A stretch of 23,039 nucleotides of DNA from a virus. The translations under genes were made by a program, and so were the position numbers. The stretch covers positions 1 through 23,039 of the IMG/VR virus record IMGVR_UViG_3300030090_000244. One strand, 5' to 3'. Under the pieces are notes generated by a model. It did no database searches, was not told the origin of the DNA, and was given only the letters and a program-made list of their open reading frames with translations. Shown one piece after another: positions 11,160-19,125 of this stretch; the first letter of the stretch is position 1; each line of letters starts with the position of its first letter.

Positions 11160-11855
11160 TTAATACCTCGTAAAACTATTAGTTGAGAAGTTAGTGTTGT
11201 CTATCTCCCAGACTTCCATAACTGCGTTGTTCCATCCGTTTCTTCTGTAGTCGTCACCAATACCAGAATTAACACGATAGTTAACATCATTATGTCTATC
11301 CATGTATATCCTATACTTATGGTTCTGTGTATTGTTTACTACAGGTACATAAGCAAAGAATTGTCCAACAACATACCAATCGGATAATCCGTTAACATAA
11401 TGTGAGTGTGAACCCATGTCAAGGATTCTACTCCATCCTCCATTATTTACGTTTCTGTATAGACCAAATCCAAATCCGTCAGGGTTTGAAGGACCACCTG
11501 AGTCATCTGTCACAGTCCACCAGTAAACTCTATGCCAGTTATTTGATCCTGCGGGTACTCCACAATCTACCTCAGTACCATTAATATATGTCATATTACT
11601 GGTGCTAGTACCTCTTCTACTACTAATAGTTTGGTTTACTGTAGTACCACCATGTGCCCATACTTTTATGATATTCTGTTGATTAGTTGCAGGTGCCCAC
11701 GCACTTCCTGTCCATGTCAGAGATTGATTAGTACCAGGTGTACCTGACACGTTGGTCATGTCCTCTAGTGACCTGTTCGCTGAAGTTGAACTCGTTGAGT
11801 CTCCTGTATAATTTATTGTCGCTGCATTTACAGTTCCAACGTTGAGTTGAGACAT
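11160..11855 (-). CDS. Short tail-fibre-like protein (231 aa)
   Basis: Begins MSQLNVGTVNAATINYTGDS, the shared adaptor start of the fibre genes in this window, followed by a Ser/Thr/Gly-rich linker and SLTWTGSAWAPA. The rest (about 60-231) is a Trp/Tyr/Asn-rich beta domain with WHRVYWWTVTDDSGGPSNPD and NGGWSRILDMGSHSHY; no catalytic motif. It lacks the RP.SP..G..RYN hinge seen in its paralogues. A late promoter lies 26 nt upstream of the ATG. Probably a host-surface-binding fibre or its tip. Confidence 0.7.
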   Translation of the reverse strand: MSQLNVGTVNAATINYTGDSTSSTSANRSLEDMTNVSGTPGTNQSLTWTGSAWAPATNQQNIIKVWAHGGTTVNQTISSRRGTSTSNMTYINGTEVDCGVPAGSNNWHRVYWWTVTDDSGGPSNPDGFGFGLYRNVNNGGWSRILDMGSHSHYVNGLSDWYVVGQFFAYVPVVNNTQNHKYRIYMDRHNDVNYRVNSGIGDDYRRNGWNNAVMEVWEIDNTNFSTNSFTRY

Positions 11856-11880
11856 TATTAGACTTGATATTTTCTAAAAG

Positions 11881-11888
11881 TATTTATA
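11881..11888 (-). promoter_or_regulatory. T4-type late promoter TATAAATA
   Basis: Perfect TATAAATA on the minus strand, 26 nt before the ATG at 11855, within the 28-nt gap between the permease and fibre genes. Its TAA is the stop codon of the permease gene (11886-11884). In T4-like phages such sites are read by the late sigma factor gp55. Confidence 0.85.
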
Positions 11889-12921
11889 TTAAAAATGTCG
11901 TTATCCAAGCATATCCTATTAACCATGCACATAATCCACCAAGTACCTTGTAATACTTTCTTATAGGTGTACCAAAGTATTGTTGTCCTATCATTAAACA
12001 CTTGTGTGCAGGGGATAATAAGTATCCTGAGTATTCTGTTGCCAAGAACCATACAAGATATTGAGGACCAAATATTATTACAAGTGCTGAGGTCATTCCT
12101 GCGTATTTACCTGATGACCCCATAATCCATGCTGCTATTGTAGCAACTATTGATACTGGTATAATCATAGTTGGATTTGCTGCTGATAGATATGCCATTA
12201 CAGGTGCTTTGATGAGTCCTACCACACCACCAAGTGCTAATACTATCGTTGCAATAATAGCAAACTTACCATCAAGAAACTGACCCCAGTTCCAATCCTT
12301 ACAAATATAAGCATAATAACAACACATTACTGCGAACCAAGGAAAGAAAAATATTGCTCCTGCTTTACCTACACACAATAAAAACCAAATCGTTGCTATA
12401 AATGGTGCCCAACCTCTTAATGCTCTCTGCCAATCAAAGTCTTGTATTCCATCCATGTTAGGTAATACACTTCGGGGATCCACCTTACTAAAAATATACC
12501 ACCATGTGTACGTCAAACATATTACAAGTGGTATGAATGTATATGATAGCATCTGTCCATAAGTTATACCTAACGCTGCCATAGGTAATATGATAGTCTT
12601 TTCTAATGGACTCCACCAATAGTAGTGATGTGTAGATAGATAATCAATAATACCAAATGCACTCCTCTTCTTCTTATCAGGTGGTGCTATAGCATCTAAT
12701 AATGGTGCTGATAATGCAACTCTACCTGGTATTGGTAGCACTCCACCAAATATAGAGGTGATAATTATCATCACCCTATTGTCTTTAATATATCTCTTTG
12801 CAAGTGAGTAAACATCATTGAGTACATTATACTTACGAATGTATCCTCCCAGTATCATGATACCAAAGATATAACCCATGTAGAGTTCTTTCTGTAAGAT
12901 TGATAATAGTATTTCAAGCAT
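11884..12921 (-). CDS. DUF401-like integral membrane permease
   Basis: A 345-residue polytopic membrane protein with roughly nine to eleven hydrophobic segments by eye (for example 14-28, 50-75, 108-145, 172-206, 221-240, 250-268, 279-300, 325-345). The segments GGVLPIPGRVALSAPLLDAI (59-78) and YSGYLLSPAHKCLMIGQQYF (297-316) resemble the conserved G..P.PG...SAP and G...SP.H.C......YF signatures of the DUF401 family, predicted gluconate/organic-anion-type transporters in the ion-transporter superfamily. Length is slightly short for the family. It overlaps the 2OG-oxygenase gene by 8 nt and its stop is inside a late promoter, so it is within the structural gene cluster. Transport substrate unknown; family call from memory of motifs. 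Confidence 0.7.
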   Translation of the reverse strand: MLEILLSILQKELYMGYIFGIMILGGYIRKYNVLNDVYSLAKRYIKDNRVMIIITSIFGGVLPIPGRVALSAPLLDAIAPPDKKKRSAFGIIDYLSTHHYYWWSPLEKTIILPMAALGITYGQMLSYTFIPLVICLTYTWWYIFSKVDPRSVLPNMDGIQDFDWQRALRGWAPFIATIWFLLCVGKAGAIFFFPWFAVMCCYYAYICKDWNWGQFLDGKFAIIATIVLALGGVVGLIKAPVMAYLSAANPTMIIPVSIVATIAAWIMGSSGKYAGMTSALVIIFGPQYLVWFLATEYSGYLLSPAHKCLMIGQQYFGTPIRKYYKVLGGLCAWLIGYAWITTFLI

Positions 12922-13423
12922 AGTTAAAGTTAACCACTAAACGATAGTCTGAGTCAGATGTAGATGTACCTGTGTGCTCAGTATGATTTGGAAATGTCAC
13001 AAATCTATTGGCAACAGACTCTATGATAGTACCATCTTCAAATTTTGTATATCCATTGTTAGTATTCATATAAAGAATAGATGTTTTCATATGATCTTTG
13101 ATAGGATGATACTCTGAGTCTGTGACATCATGATGAAAACCATGTTCTATAATAGCATTTTGATTAGGCATCATGTTTGCCTTGATTTTAAAGATAGCAA
13201 TGGGTTGTATGATCTGTAATACAGGTTGTAATATATTTACACTTTCATCTACAGGAGAGTATCTCTCATAAAATAGATGAGTGAATTGAAAATTATTATT
13301 TCTATTCTGTTCAGTATCATTTACAATTTTAGATGTGTACCAAGGAAAATTCCATGACATCAATTCTGCGTGTACTCTCTCGAACTCCCTGAGTGGTAGA
13401 AAATTATCTTTTATGTCTATCAT
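12914..13423 (-). CDS. 2OG-Fe(II) oxygenase family protein
   Basis: The ATG at 13423 (MIDIKDNFLPLREFERVHAE) is chosen for its ATGA overlap; a start at 13459 would extend 12 residues into the upstream gene. The 169-residue protein has HGFHHDVTD (94-102) with a canonical HXD (His97, Asp99), TSILYMNTNNGYTKF (114-128), FVTFPNHTEHTG (141-152) with His147/His150, and YRLVVNFNY (160-168) with Arg161. Compared with the two oxygenases at lower coordinates it has the classical HXD...H...R set and a compact prolyl-hydroxylase-like size. Its late-cluster neighbours (permease and methyltransferase fusion) suggest a modification role, possibly of a fibre or a small molecule; this is inference. Confidence 0.8.
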   Translation of the reverse strand: MIDIKDNFLPLREFERVHAELMSWNFPWYTSKIVNDTEQNRNNNFQFTHLFYERYSPVDESVNILQPVLQIIQPIAIFKIKANMMPNQNAIIEHGFHHDVTDSEYHPIKDHMKTSILYMNTNNGYTKFEDGTIIESVANRFVTFPNHTEHTGTSTSDSDYRLVVNFNYA

Positions 13424-15138
13424 TTTGATATTACCATTATATGTAATCCATTCCACCAACTTTTATCATCCTCTGCTATCTCTGTCCTGAGTGTCTTTTC
13501 AAATACTACTTCTTTATCCTCTTGAAACTTCTTAGCATTGTCCACTACACCATTGAAGTTAGCATCATCTATGATTAAAATGTAATTATCTTTTGCCTGT
13601 TCATGTAGGTGTTCTAAGTTTGCAACCATATTATCACCCACTTCACCATCATAAAAGATAACGTCAGGTCTATACTCTTTGTTAGGCAACCATTGTAATA
13701 CAGGTTTGACACAAAATCCTACTGAAGTATCAAGATTCATCCATTTGTCTGCGTTCTTGACCATTTCATCTATAGGATTCTCTACATCAAATTTGTTTCC
13801 TAAATCTTTTTTCTTTGGTTTAACAACTCCATCACTATAATCATCTATAGCATATGCGTTGACAGCACTATTCTTATACAATGCTGCAAATAATGTGCTA
13901 CCCATGTAGCAACCAACGTCAGCATATACTGTGCCACGTTCTGAACATAGATTATTTAATAGGTGTCTGACTTTATCAGATGATAATCCTAAAACATCAT
14001 ATCCCTCTGGATTAAACCTGGAATTGTTATCCGTTGCTGCGTCAATCGCTCGGATCACACGATCCACATAAGGATTCATAGTACGTTTCTCCTTCTTCAG
14101 TACAGATTCTACCACAGATTCACAATAGTTGCAATCCCAACAATCAAATCTGCAACTTTTAATTTTGTTTCGCCATATATTTATGGGTGCATCTTTGATC
14201 TTCACATCAGTTAAATATCTATCAAATTCTGGATATAATATATCTTTACCTTCATCCCAACGTTGTATTAAGTCTAGTGACTCTACAAGTCTGGTTGCTG
14301 ACTCTCTACCATGTAACTTAAATACATCTATGACATCTAAAAACTCCTCCCAATCCTCTCTCCAAGGCGGTAGGTTTGCTTCTTTTAATGAAAATGCAGG
14401 GTCATACTGATCCCAACGTGAACAAGATACTCTACTAATATCACTATCAAAATACTGAGGGTCACTATCTTTTCTTGTACTATTATAATGATAATGCTCT
14501 GGCATAATCGGGCATCCACCCCAACAATGCTCATTTGCCAAGAGTGATAGCATTACTGGATTACCTTTCTCTGCACAATATTCTTTTGCTTGTTTGAGTC
14601 TATCTAAGAGTGGTCTGTCTCTCATCACATCACGATCAAGATTGATGTAATAAAAACCTGCACTAGCAAGTGATACTATCTCATTAGGTTTTGATACCTC
14701 TCTGAGTATAGTATTCTTAATTTTTAATTCTGGATATTCTTTCTGTATCTGTCCTGTCATTACCCATGATGTATGGGGAATGGTTGCAGTTCTTACACCA
14801 TTATCATATAAAAATTTAAAGTTGGTGATAAATTCCTCAAGATTTTTTTGATCTGGTTTCACCCATATATTATTAAATGTCGCTGATAATGGTAGTCCTG
14901 TCTTATCTCTGATATAAAATGCGTTCTTTACTGCTGCCTGTGCATCACTTGTACCACGAAATACATCACCCATTGCATCTTGCATGAATGGTGGCATCCT
15001 CGTAGTAAAATATAAATCGTATATTAAATGCTTATGTTTGTTTAGAAATGGTATTATCTTACCATCAATATACTCAGGTTCTATCTTCGGGTTTATCGGA
15101 AGGGAGAATAGATCTTCCTGTGACATTGTTATGTGCAT
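13420..15138 (-). CDS. TIM-barrel/Cys-cluster protein fused to a class I methyltransferase
   Basis: 572 residues with two parts. N-terminal (about 20-345): repeated alpha/beta units (NGVRTATIPHTSWVMTG, NEIVSLASAGFYYINLDRD, GNPVMLSLLANEHCWGGCP) and cysteines 205, 209, 239, 329, 333, 336 and 339 (CX3C and CX3CX2CX2C), reminiscent of U32-peptidase/UbiU-type TIM barrels that hold an Fe-S cluster. C-terminal (about 355-572): AdoMet-binding motif TVYADVGCYMGSTLFAAL (403-420), acidic strand end AIDDYSDG and YILIIDDANFNG, resembling TylF/methyltransferase-24 enzymes. It overlaps the upstream coiled-coil gene by 65 nt; a second ATG at 15126 (MSQEDLF) is possible, but AGGAGT lies about 12 nt before the first. 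The linkage suggests hydroxylation/methylation chemistry; substrate unknown. Confidence 0.6.
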   Translation of the reverse strand: MHITMSQEDLFSLPINPKIEPEYIDGKIIPFLNKHKHLIYDLYFTTRMPPFMQDAMGDVFRGTSDAQAAVKNAFYIRDKTGLPLSATFNNIWVKPDQKNLEEFITNFKFLYDNGVRTATIPHTSWVMTGQIQKEYPELKIKNTILREVSKPNEIVSLASAGFYYINLDRDVMRDRPLLDRLKQAKEYCAEKGNPVMLSLLANEHCWGGCPIMPEHYHYNSTRKDSDPQYFDSDISRVSCSRWDQYDPAFSLKEANLPPWREDWEEFLDVIDVFKLHGRESATRLVESLDLIQRWDEGKDILYPEFDRYLTDVKIKDAPINIWRNKIKSCRFDCWDCNYCESVVESVLKKEKRTMNPYVDRVIRAIDAATDNNSRFNPEGYDVLGLSSDKVRHLLNNLCSERGTVYADVGCYMGSTLFAALYKNSAVNAYAIDDYSDGVVKPKKKDLGNKFDVENPIDEMVKNADKWMNLDTSVGFCVKPVLQWLPNKEYRPDVIFYDGEVGDNMVANLEHLHEQAKDNYILIIDDANFNGVVDNAKKFQEDKEVVFEKTLRTEIAEDDKSWWNGLHIMVISK

Positions 15139-15985
15139 AATCAGTTAGGACTCCTGTAGTATCAAACATTTGAGGTGTTTCACTATCCATGAGGTGTTCG
15201 ACCTTTTTCTCTGCTGCTGCTTTGATCTTACCTATGTTGATGTTCATAGCAGTAGAATATGTGAGTGCAAGATCAGTTACTGCTGCTTGATCTTCTGGAC
15301 TCATCATTAACATACTATCAAGATTACCTGCCTGTAGTCTACCAGTTGTTAGTAAATCAAGAGCAGATTGTTTTGCCATCCTGGCAATCCAATACTTATG
15401 CTCTTCTCTCTCTTCAATCTCCTTATTCAATACAGTTTCTTTGAGTTCCTCAAAGTCATACTCTTCATCAGGTTTCTTTCCTAACTTCTCTTTGATGATT
15501 CTAAGTAAACCTTCTATCTCGTCTTTTGATTGACGCATTTTATTATCCCACACCTGTAGGTCAATAAAGAGAAGTTCTAACTCATATTCTTTATCCTGTT
15601 TATAAAATTTATTCTCTTCCTCTGCCATTTCTGACTTTGTACGTTCAATATCATTTAACGTACGTTTATATTGTATAGTAACTTTCTGAATGGCATTGAG
15701 ACGAGTCTGTATCTCCATGACCGCCTGTCTCATTTGTCGCCAAGGTGTGACTTGTGAGTTTACTACAAAATATTTGTTTTGATATTCTGTCTGCCCGAAA
15801 AATTGTGAGTCTGTCCAATCAATTAAACTCTTATCAAATTCACTTAAATCCCAACCTTCCTTGAGATCTTTCATGTCTGATAATGTCTTTTCAAATGGAA
15901 TAGAAACCTTGGGTTTCCTATGTCCTTTAGAACTGGATTCCGTACTTAACTTCTGATTTTCTGGAGATGAGTCCTGTTGTGTCAT
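15074..15985 (-). CDS. Coiled-coil protein of the tail-fibre region (303 aa)
   Basis: Hydrophilic protein with a long central helix/coiled coil (about 90-215, e.g. TRLNAIQKVTIQYKRTLNDI and EEENKFYKQDKEYELELLFI) and no membrane segment. It starts MTQQDSSPENQKLSTESSSK, a disordered Ser-rich head, with GGAAGG 10 nt upstream. It overlaps the upstream gene by 59 nt and the downstream gene by 65 nt, unusually long overlaps here. No family recognised. A structural, scaffold or fibre-chaperone role is suggested by its place between fibre genes and the coiled coil. Confidence 0.65.
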   Translation of the reverse strand: MTQQDSSPENQKLSTESSSKGHRKPKVSIPFEKTLSDMKDLKEGWDLSEFDKSLIDWTDSQFFGQTEYQNKYFVVNSQVTPWRQMRQAVMEIQTRLNAIQKVTIQYKRTLNDIERTKSEMAEEENKFYKQDKEYELELLFIDLQVWDNKMRQSKDEIEGLLRIIKEKLGKKPDEEYDFEELKETVLNKEIEEREEHKYWIARMAKQSALDLLTTGRLQAGNLDSMLMMSPEDQAAVTDLALTYSTAMNINIGKIKAAAEKKVEHLMDSETPQMFDTTGVLTDYAHNNVTGRSILPSDKPEDRT

Positions 15986-16682
15986 CCTGTGTGCACCTTC
16001 CGTAATCTAAACATTGTTCGCTTGTCATTGACTCTCCAAAGTAATCTTCTAAGAAAACTACAACTTCCATCACATTTGCAGATGATTTTAGTTTGGTAAT
16101 CAATGTTTGTTCTTGAACTGCAAGGTCATAGACTTTAGTTTTCCATGCGTCTTGCTTTTCAATCACTATAGCAGCAAAGTCTGCGGTTGTCAATCCTCTA
16201 ACCTCTGCTAATCTATGTATCAGTTTTGTCTCAAAGGAATTATCAGCAATATATGCGGTTGCCTCACATAACTGATCTGTCCATGTTTCTCTCTCTAATC
16301 CTCCCCATGAATCATATAGAGTTGAGTATCTCTCTTCAAATATCTCCTGTATTTTTAATGTTATCACCCCTATCATGAAAGGTTTAACATACTTAGTACC
16401 AAGTGTAGAGTCAACTTCTACCTTTTCTTTTAAAGTTGTACCACTATCATCTACACCATACTCTGATTTCATGTTTCGAGTCTCACCCCATAGTCTCATA
16501 CCATAGGTTGCTGTATCGTAATCAAATCTTAGATAATGAACATGAGGTGGTATGTACTGAAAATGTGTATCTTCAAGTTCATAATATTCTAGGTTCATCC
16601 ATGAACCACACTTTGTACCTACAGTCGCAATGTGAGGATATTTCTCTTCGTCTATGACGATTATGTCAGGTTTCGTTGCCAT
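15927..16682 (-). CDS. Putative tail-fibre assembly-like protein (251 aa)
   Basis: ATG at 16682 is joined to the fibre stop (TAATG). The first 120 residues form a beta-rich segment (FQYIPPHVHYLRFDYDTATY). Residues 131-207 (RETWTDQLCEATAYIADNSF, then RLAEVRGLTTADFAAIVIEK) follow the W..Q..EA..Y......T..I...A..RG.....A..V pattern common to phage fibre-assembly or DUF4376-type domains. Two Cys near the end (CLDYGRC). Directly following a fibre gene in the transcript fits a dedicated assembly chaperone, but no activity is proven. Confidence 0.6.
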   Translation of the reverse strand: MATKPDIIVIDEEKYPHIATVGTKCGSWMNLEYYELEDTHFQYIPPHVHYLRFDYDTATYGMRLWGETRNMKSEYGVDDSGTTLKEKVEVDSTLGTKYVKPFMIGVITLKIQEIFEERYSTLYDSWGGLERETWTDQLCEATAYIADNSFETKLIHRLAEVRGLTTADFAAIVIEKQDAWKTKVYDLAVQEQTLITKLKSSANVMEVVVFLEDYFGESMTSEQCLDYGRCTQDDTTGLISRKSEVKYGIQF

Positions 16683-18073
16683 TAGTAATTAGGAATAGTT
16701 GTACCATAATTGTACCTTACAGTACCATCTGTTTCAGTACCAGATATTGCACTTGATGATGAGCAGTGTGCTGAACTCATACCAGAGTGACCTGAAGGTG
16801 GTGATGATCCACCAAGATTATTATATGAATCAGTTGCATAGTTCACCTTAAAGGTGTTATTGTTCTGTTGTCCGTTGTAATTACCTAAACAATATCCTTT
16901 TCTCATTCCCATTTCAAAGTTCTCTTCACCCATGTTTCCAAAGTTAAGACCTCTAACCTGTATGCCTGTGGTATCATCACACTTCTGATTACCATTTTGA
17001 TTATTATTACCAGTTCCAACGTACATGTGACCGATCATAGTAGGAAGTATTTTCTTCCATCCATCACCACCTGGTCCGTGGTTCCATGATGTCCATGATT
17101 CGTTTGCCCATCTAAATCCTGCTCTTGAACCTGATCTCTTCCACCATCCCATGAGTCTACCATGTCCTCCCCATGTTGGGTCAGCACCACCATCATTCTG
17201 GTTTGGTGGGAATCCAGAGGTTCTCATGACCTCTGTTGTGAGATTGAATACGTCAGTTCTTGAATTACCACCACCATGTAAGTAAGAATATCCTCCACCA
17301 AATACATGATCTTGGAATGAACCCATAGAACCTCTGTTCACTGTCATATCCCATGAGTTTTGATGAGTTATTCCTGCTTCATTTGTCATACTGAAACCAG
17401 AGGTATATGTTGATGATCCTCTGTATGTGTTCTCCATTGAGTGATAGAAGTGTCTCCTATCATTCCATGATCCAGACATATATGCACCTGATCTGTCTAG
17501 TGTATCTCCTAAGTTTGTTGATGTATCAGTAGCATGAACTGTTCTATTAACGTTTCTCCAAGGTGAACCTGATCTATATCCTCCTCCTACATATCCGTGT
17601 GTCCAAATTCTTGCCATTGACCAATCGGTATCTGTACCATCTAGTGACCAATATGTTGATGTACCATCAGATTTAAGTGAAGCATTGACTGAATAATCAT
17701 CACTATATCTACTTGTGCTTTGTGCGGGTATTCCACCTGCACCTGCTATAGGTCCCCACTCTACTGCGTTTGTTGATTCATTGAGTGCGTACCCCTCGAA
17801 GGTTCGATCGGTACTATTGTAGCGGAACATCCCTTCTACTGGGGATCCTGGTCTTTCATTAGTTGTACCTTTTGGCACTATCATACTATCAGTCGTTGCC
17901 ATATCGACTGATACTCTAGGAGAAGATGTGCCAATACCTACTCTATTATTTGCTGAGTCAATATAAAATGTACCAGAGTCAAAATTAAAATTACCATTAG
18001 ATGCTAACTGAAATTCGGCAGTACTACCACCTCCACTCAAAGATACAATTTTATCAACGTTTAATTGTGACAT
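16682..18073 (-). CDS. Tail-fibre protein with repeat-rich C-terminus (463 aa)
   Basis: Starts MSQLNVDKIVSLSGGGSTAE. Contains VGIGTSSP (45-52) and the hinge IVPKGTTNERPGSPVEGMFR (65-84) followed by YNSTDRTFEGY, as in the paralogous fibres. The remaining 350 residues are rich in Gly, Ser, Asn, Trp and His (GGYRSGSPWRNVNRTVHATD, FGGGYSYLHGGGNSRTDVFN), a repetitive all-beta domain compatible with a propeller or beta-solenoid, of a kind found in T4-like cyanophage fibres. ATG at 18073 has AGGAGT and a late promoter upstream. Probably a receptor-binding fibre. Confidence 0.8.
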   Translation of the reverse strand: MSQLNVDKIVSLSGGGSTAEFQLASNGNFNFDSGTFYIDSANNRVGIGTSSPRVSVDMATTDSMIVPKGTTNERPGSPVEGMFRYNSTDRTFEGYALNESTNAVEWGPIAGAGGIPAQSTSRYSDDYSVNASLKSDGTSTYWSLDGTDTDWSMARIWTHGYVGGGYRSGSPWRNVNRTVHATDTSTNLGDTLDRSGAYMSGSWNDRRHFYHSMENTYRGSSTYTSGFSMTNEAGITHQNSWDMTVNRGSMGSFQDHVFGGGYSYLHGGGNSRTDVFNLTTEVMRTSGFPPNQNDGGADPTWGGHGRLMGWWKRSGSRAGFRWANESWTSWNHGPGGDGWKKILPTMIGHMYVGTGNNNQNGNQKCDDTTGIQVRGLNFGNMGEENFEMGMRKGYCLGNYNGQQNNNTFKVNYATDSYNNLGGSSPPSGHSGMSSAHCSSSSAISGTETDGTVRYNYGTTIPNY

Positions 18074-18096
18074 TTCAGTAATTTACTCCTTCGTAT

Positions 18097-18104
18097 TATT
18101 TATC
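18097..18104 (-). promoter_or_regulatory. Late promoter variant GATAAATA
   Basis: GATAAATA on the minus strand (7 of 8 to TATAAATA), 24 nt before the ATG at 18073, overlapping the TGA stop of the upstream fibre gene (18105-18103). An AGGAGT ribosome site follows at 18090-18085. The same stop-over-promoter layout occurs at 11881-11888. Confidence 0.65.
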
Positions 18105-19125
18105 AGATAGCGAATGTATCTTTATAGTAATTGTATATTGTTATCTGTTCTGCTGTAGTGATATGCCTACCATAGTGCATAAAGACAGGGAATGAACCAC
18201 AATTCTGTGATGTATTATGAGGATCTCTACTACTATTACCCCATGCACCTATGTGGTGGAATCCTCTATTGAATCTACTATTACTACTATTGATAGTAGC
18301 TCTTGGGGTTGTCTCATCATTAAAGTAACATTGATAGTTTGGAGAGTATTGTCCAGACTCATATGAAGATAATCTCCATGTGTACATATTGAATTTACTA
18401 TCCCAGTTAGGGAACTGGTCAATATCATATCCAGTATCATTAAATCCTGTAGCATCATTATCATACATACCAAGATTTCTTGTACCAGATTGTACAATAA
18501 TATGGTGGTCACTAGCTCTTGATCTTAATGGTGTTCTCCATTGATCATTACTGGTTCTCCATTTTAAGAAGAATATAACAGTTAGATGAGGATAGTAAGG
18601 TGAATCTGTATAGTTACCCTGTGAAACTAATTTAGCACAACCAGAACCATTAACAGAGAAATCCATATATTTAACTACCTGCCCATTGATAGACTCTTGA
18701 GCATATCTATCTGTAGGTATAGCAGCATGAAAGTTATTTCCACTTATATCATACCAGTAGTTTGCATCCTGATCATTTGCATTAGGCATCAATGATCTTG
18801 GATTGTTTGCATCATACCATATTACTAAGTTCTTTCTAACTATATCAGCACTACTCGTAGCAGTTGCACCTGCGTCAGATGCCATCAAGTTAATCCAATC
18901 AGTACCATTATATCCTTCTACAGTTTCTAGTGTGCTATTATAACGTATCATACCTGCGGTTGGTGATGCAGGTCTTTGTCCTGTAGTTCCTACTGGTAAT
19001 ACTAAACCAGAATCAATGTCAGCAGTATAACTACCATTGACTAACAAGTTTGCACTAGAAGGCATCTGAATCTCAAAGTTGTGATCCGAATTACCTATTA
19101 ATCTGTTTACTCTTACTGTACTCAT
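18103..19125 (-). CDS. Tail-fibre protein with LamG/concanavalin-like domain (340 aa)
   Basis: ATG at 19125 (MSTVRVNRLIGNSDHNFEIQ) is chosen for its ATGA overlap; the longer frame to 19212 only overprints the previous gene. Hinge LVLPVGTTGQRPASPTAGMI (41-60) and RYNSTLETVEGYNGTDWINL (61-80). From about 97, NLVIWYDANNPRSL, YWYDISGNNFHAA and the end HHIGAWGN with HYGRHITTAEQITIYNYYKD match the laminin G/concanavalin A-like lectin pattern (W.D.sgN..H ... YnR.Lt..Ei...Y). Expected to bind cell-surface glycan as a virion fibre. Late gene. Confidence 0.82.
   Translation of the reverse strand: MSTVRVNRLIGNSDHNFEIQMPSSANLLVNGSYTADIDSGLVLPVGTTGQRPASPTAGMIRYNSTLETVEGYNGTDWINLMASDAGATATSSADIVRKNLVIWYDANNPRSLMPNANDQDANYWYDISGNNFHAAIPTDRYAQESINGQVVKYMDFSVNGSGCAKLVSQGNYTDSPYYPHLTVIFFLKWRTSNDQWRTPLRSRASDHHIIVQSGTRNLGMYDNDATGFNDTGYDIDQFPNWDSKFNMYTWRLSSYESGQYSPNYQCYFNDETTPRATINSSNSRFNRGFHHIGAWGNSSRDPHNTSQNCGSFPVFMHYGRHITTAEQITIYNYYKDTFAI

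Noticed and set aside
14178-14185. Late-promoter-like CATAAATA on the minus strand
   Set aside because: Lies in the middle of the fusion gene with no start codon at a suitable distance.
14129-14410. 93-codon plus-strand frame inside the fusion gene
   Set aside because: Antisense to a well-supported long gene; composition is that of complementary coding sequence.
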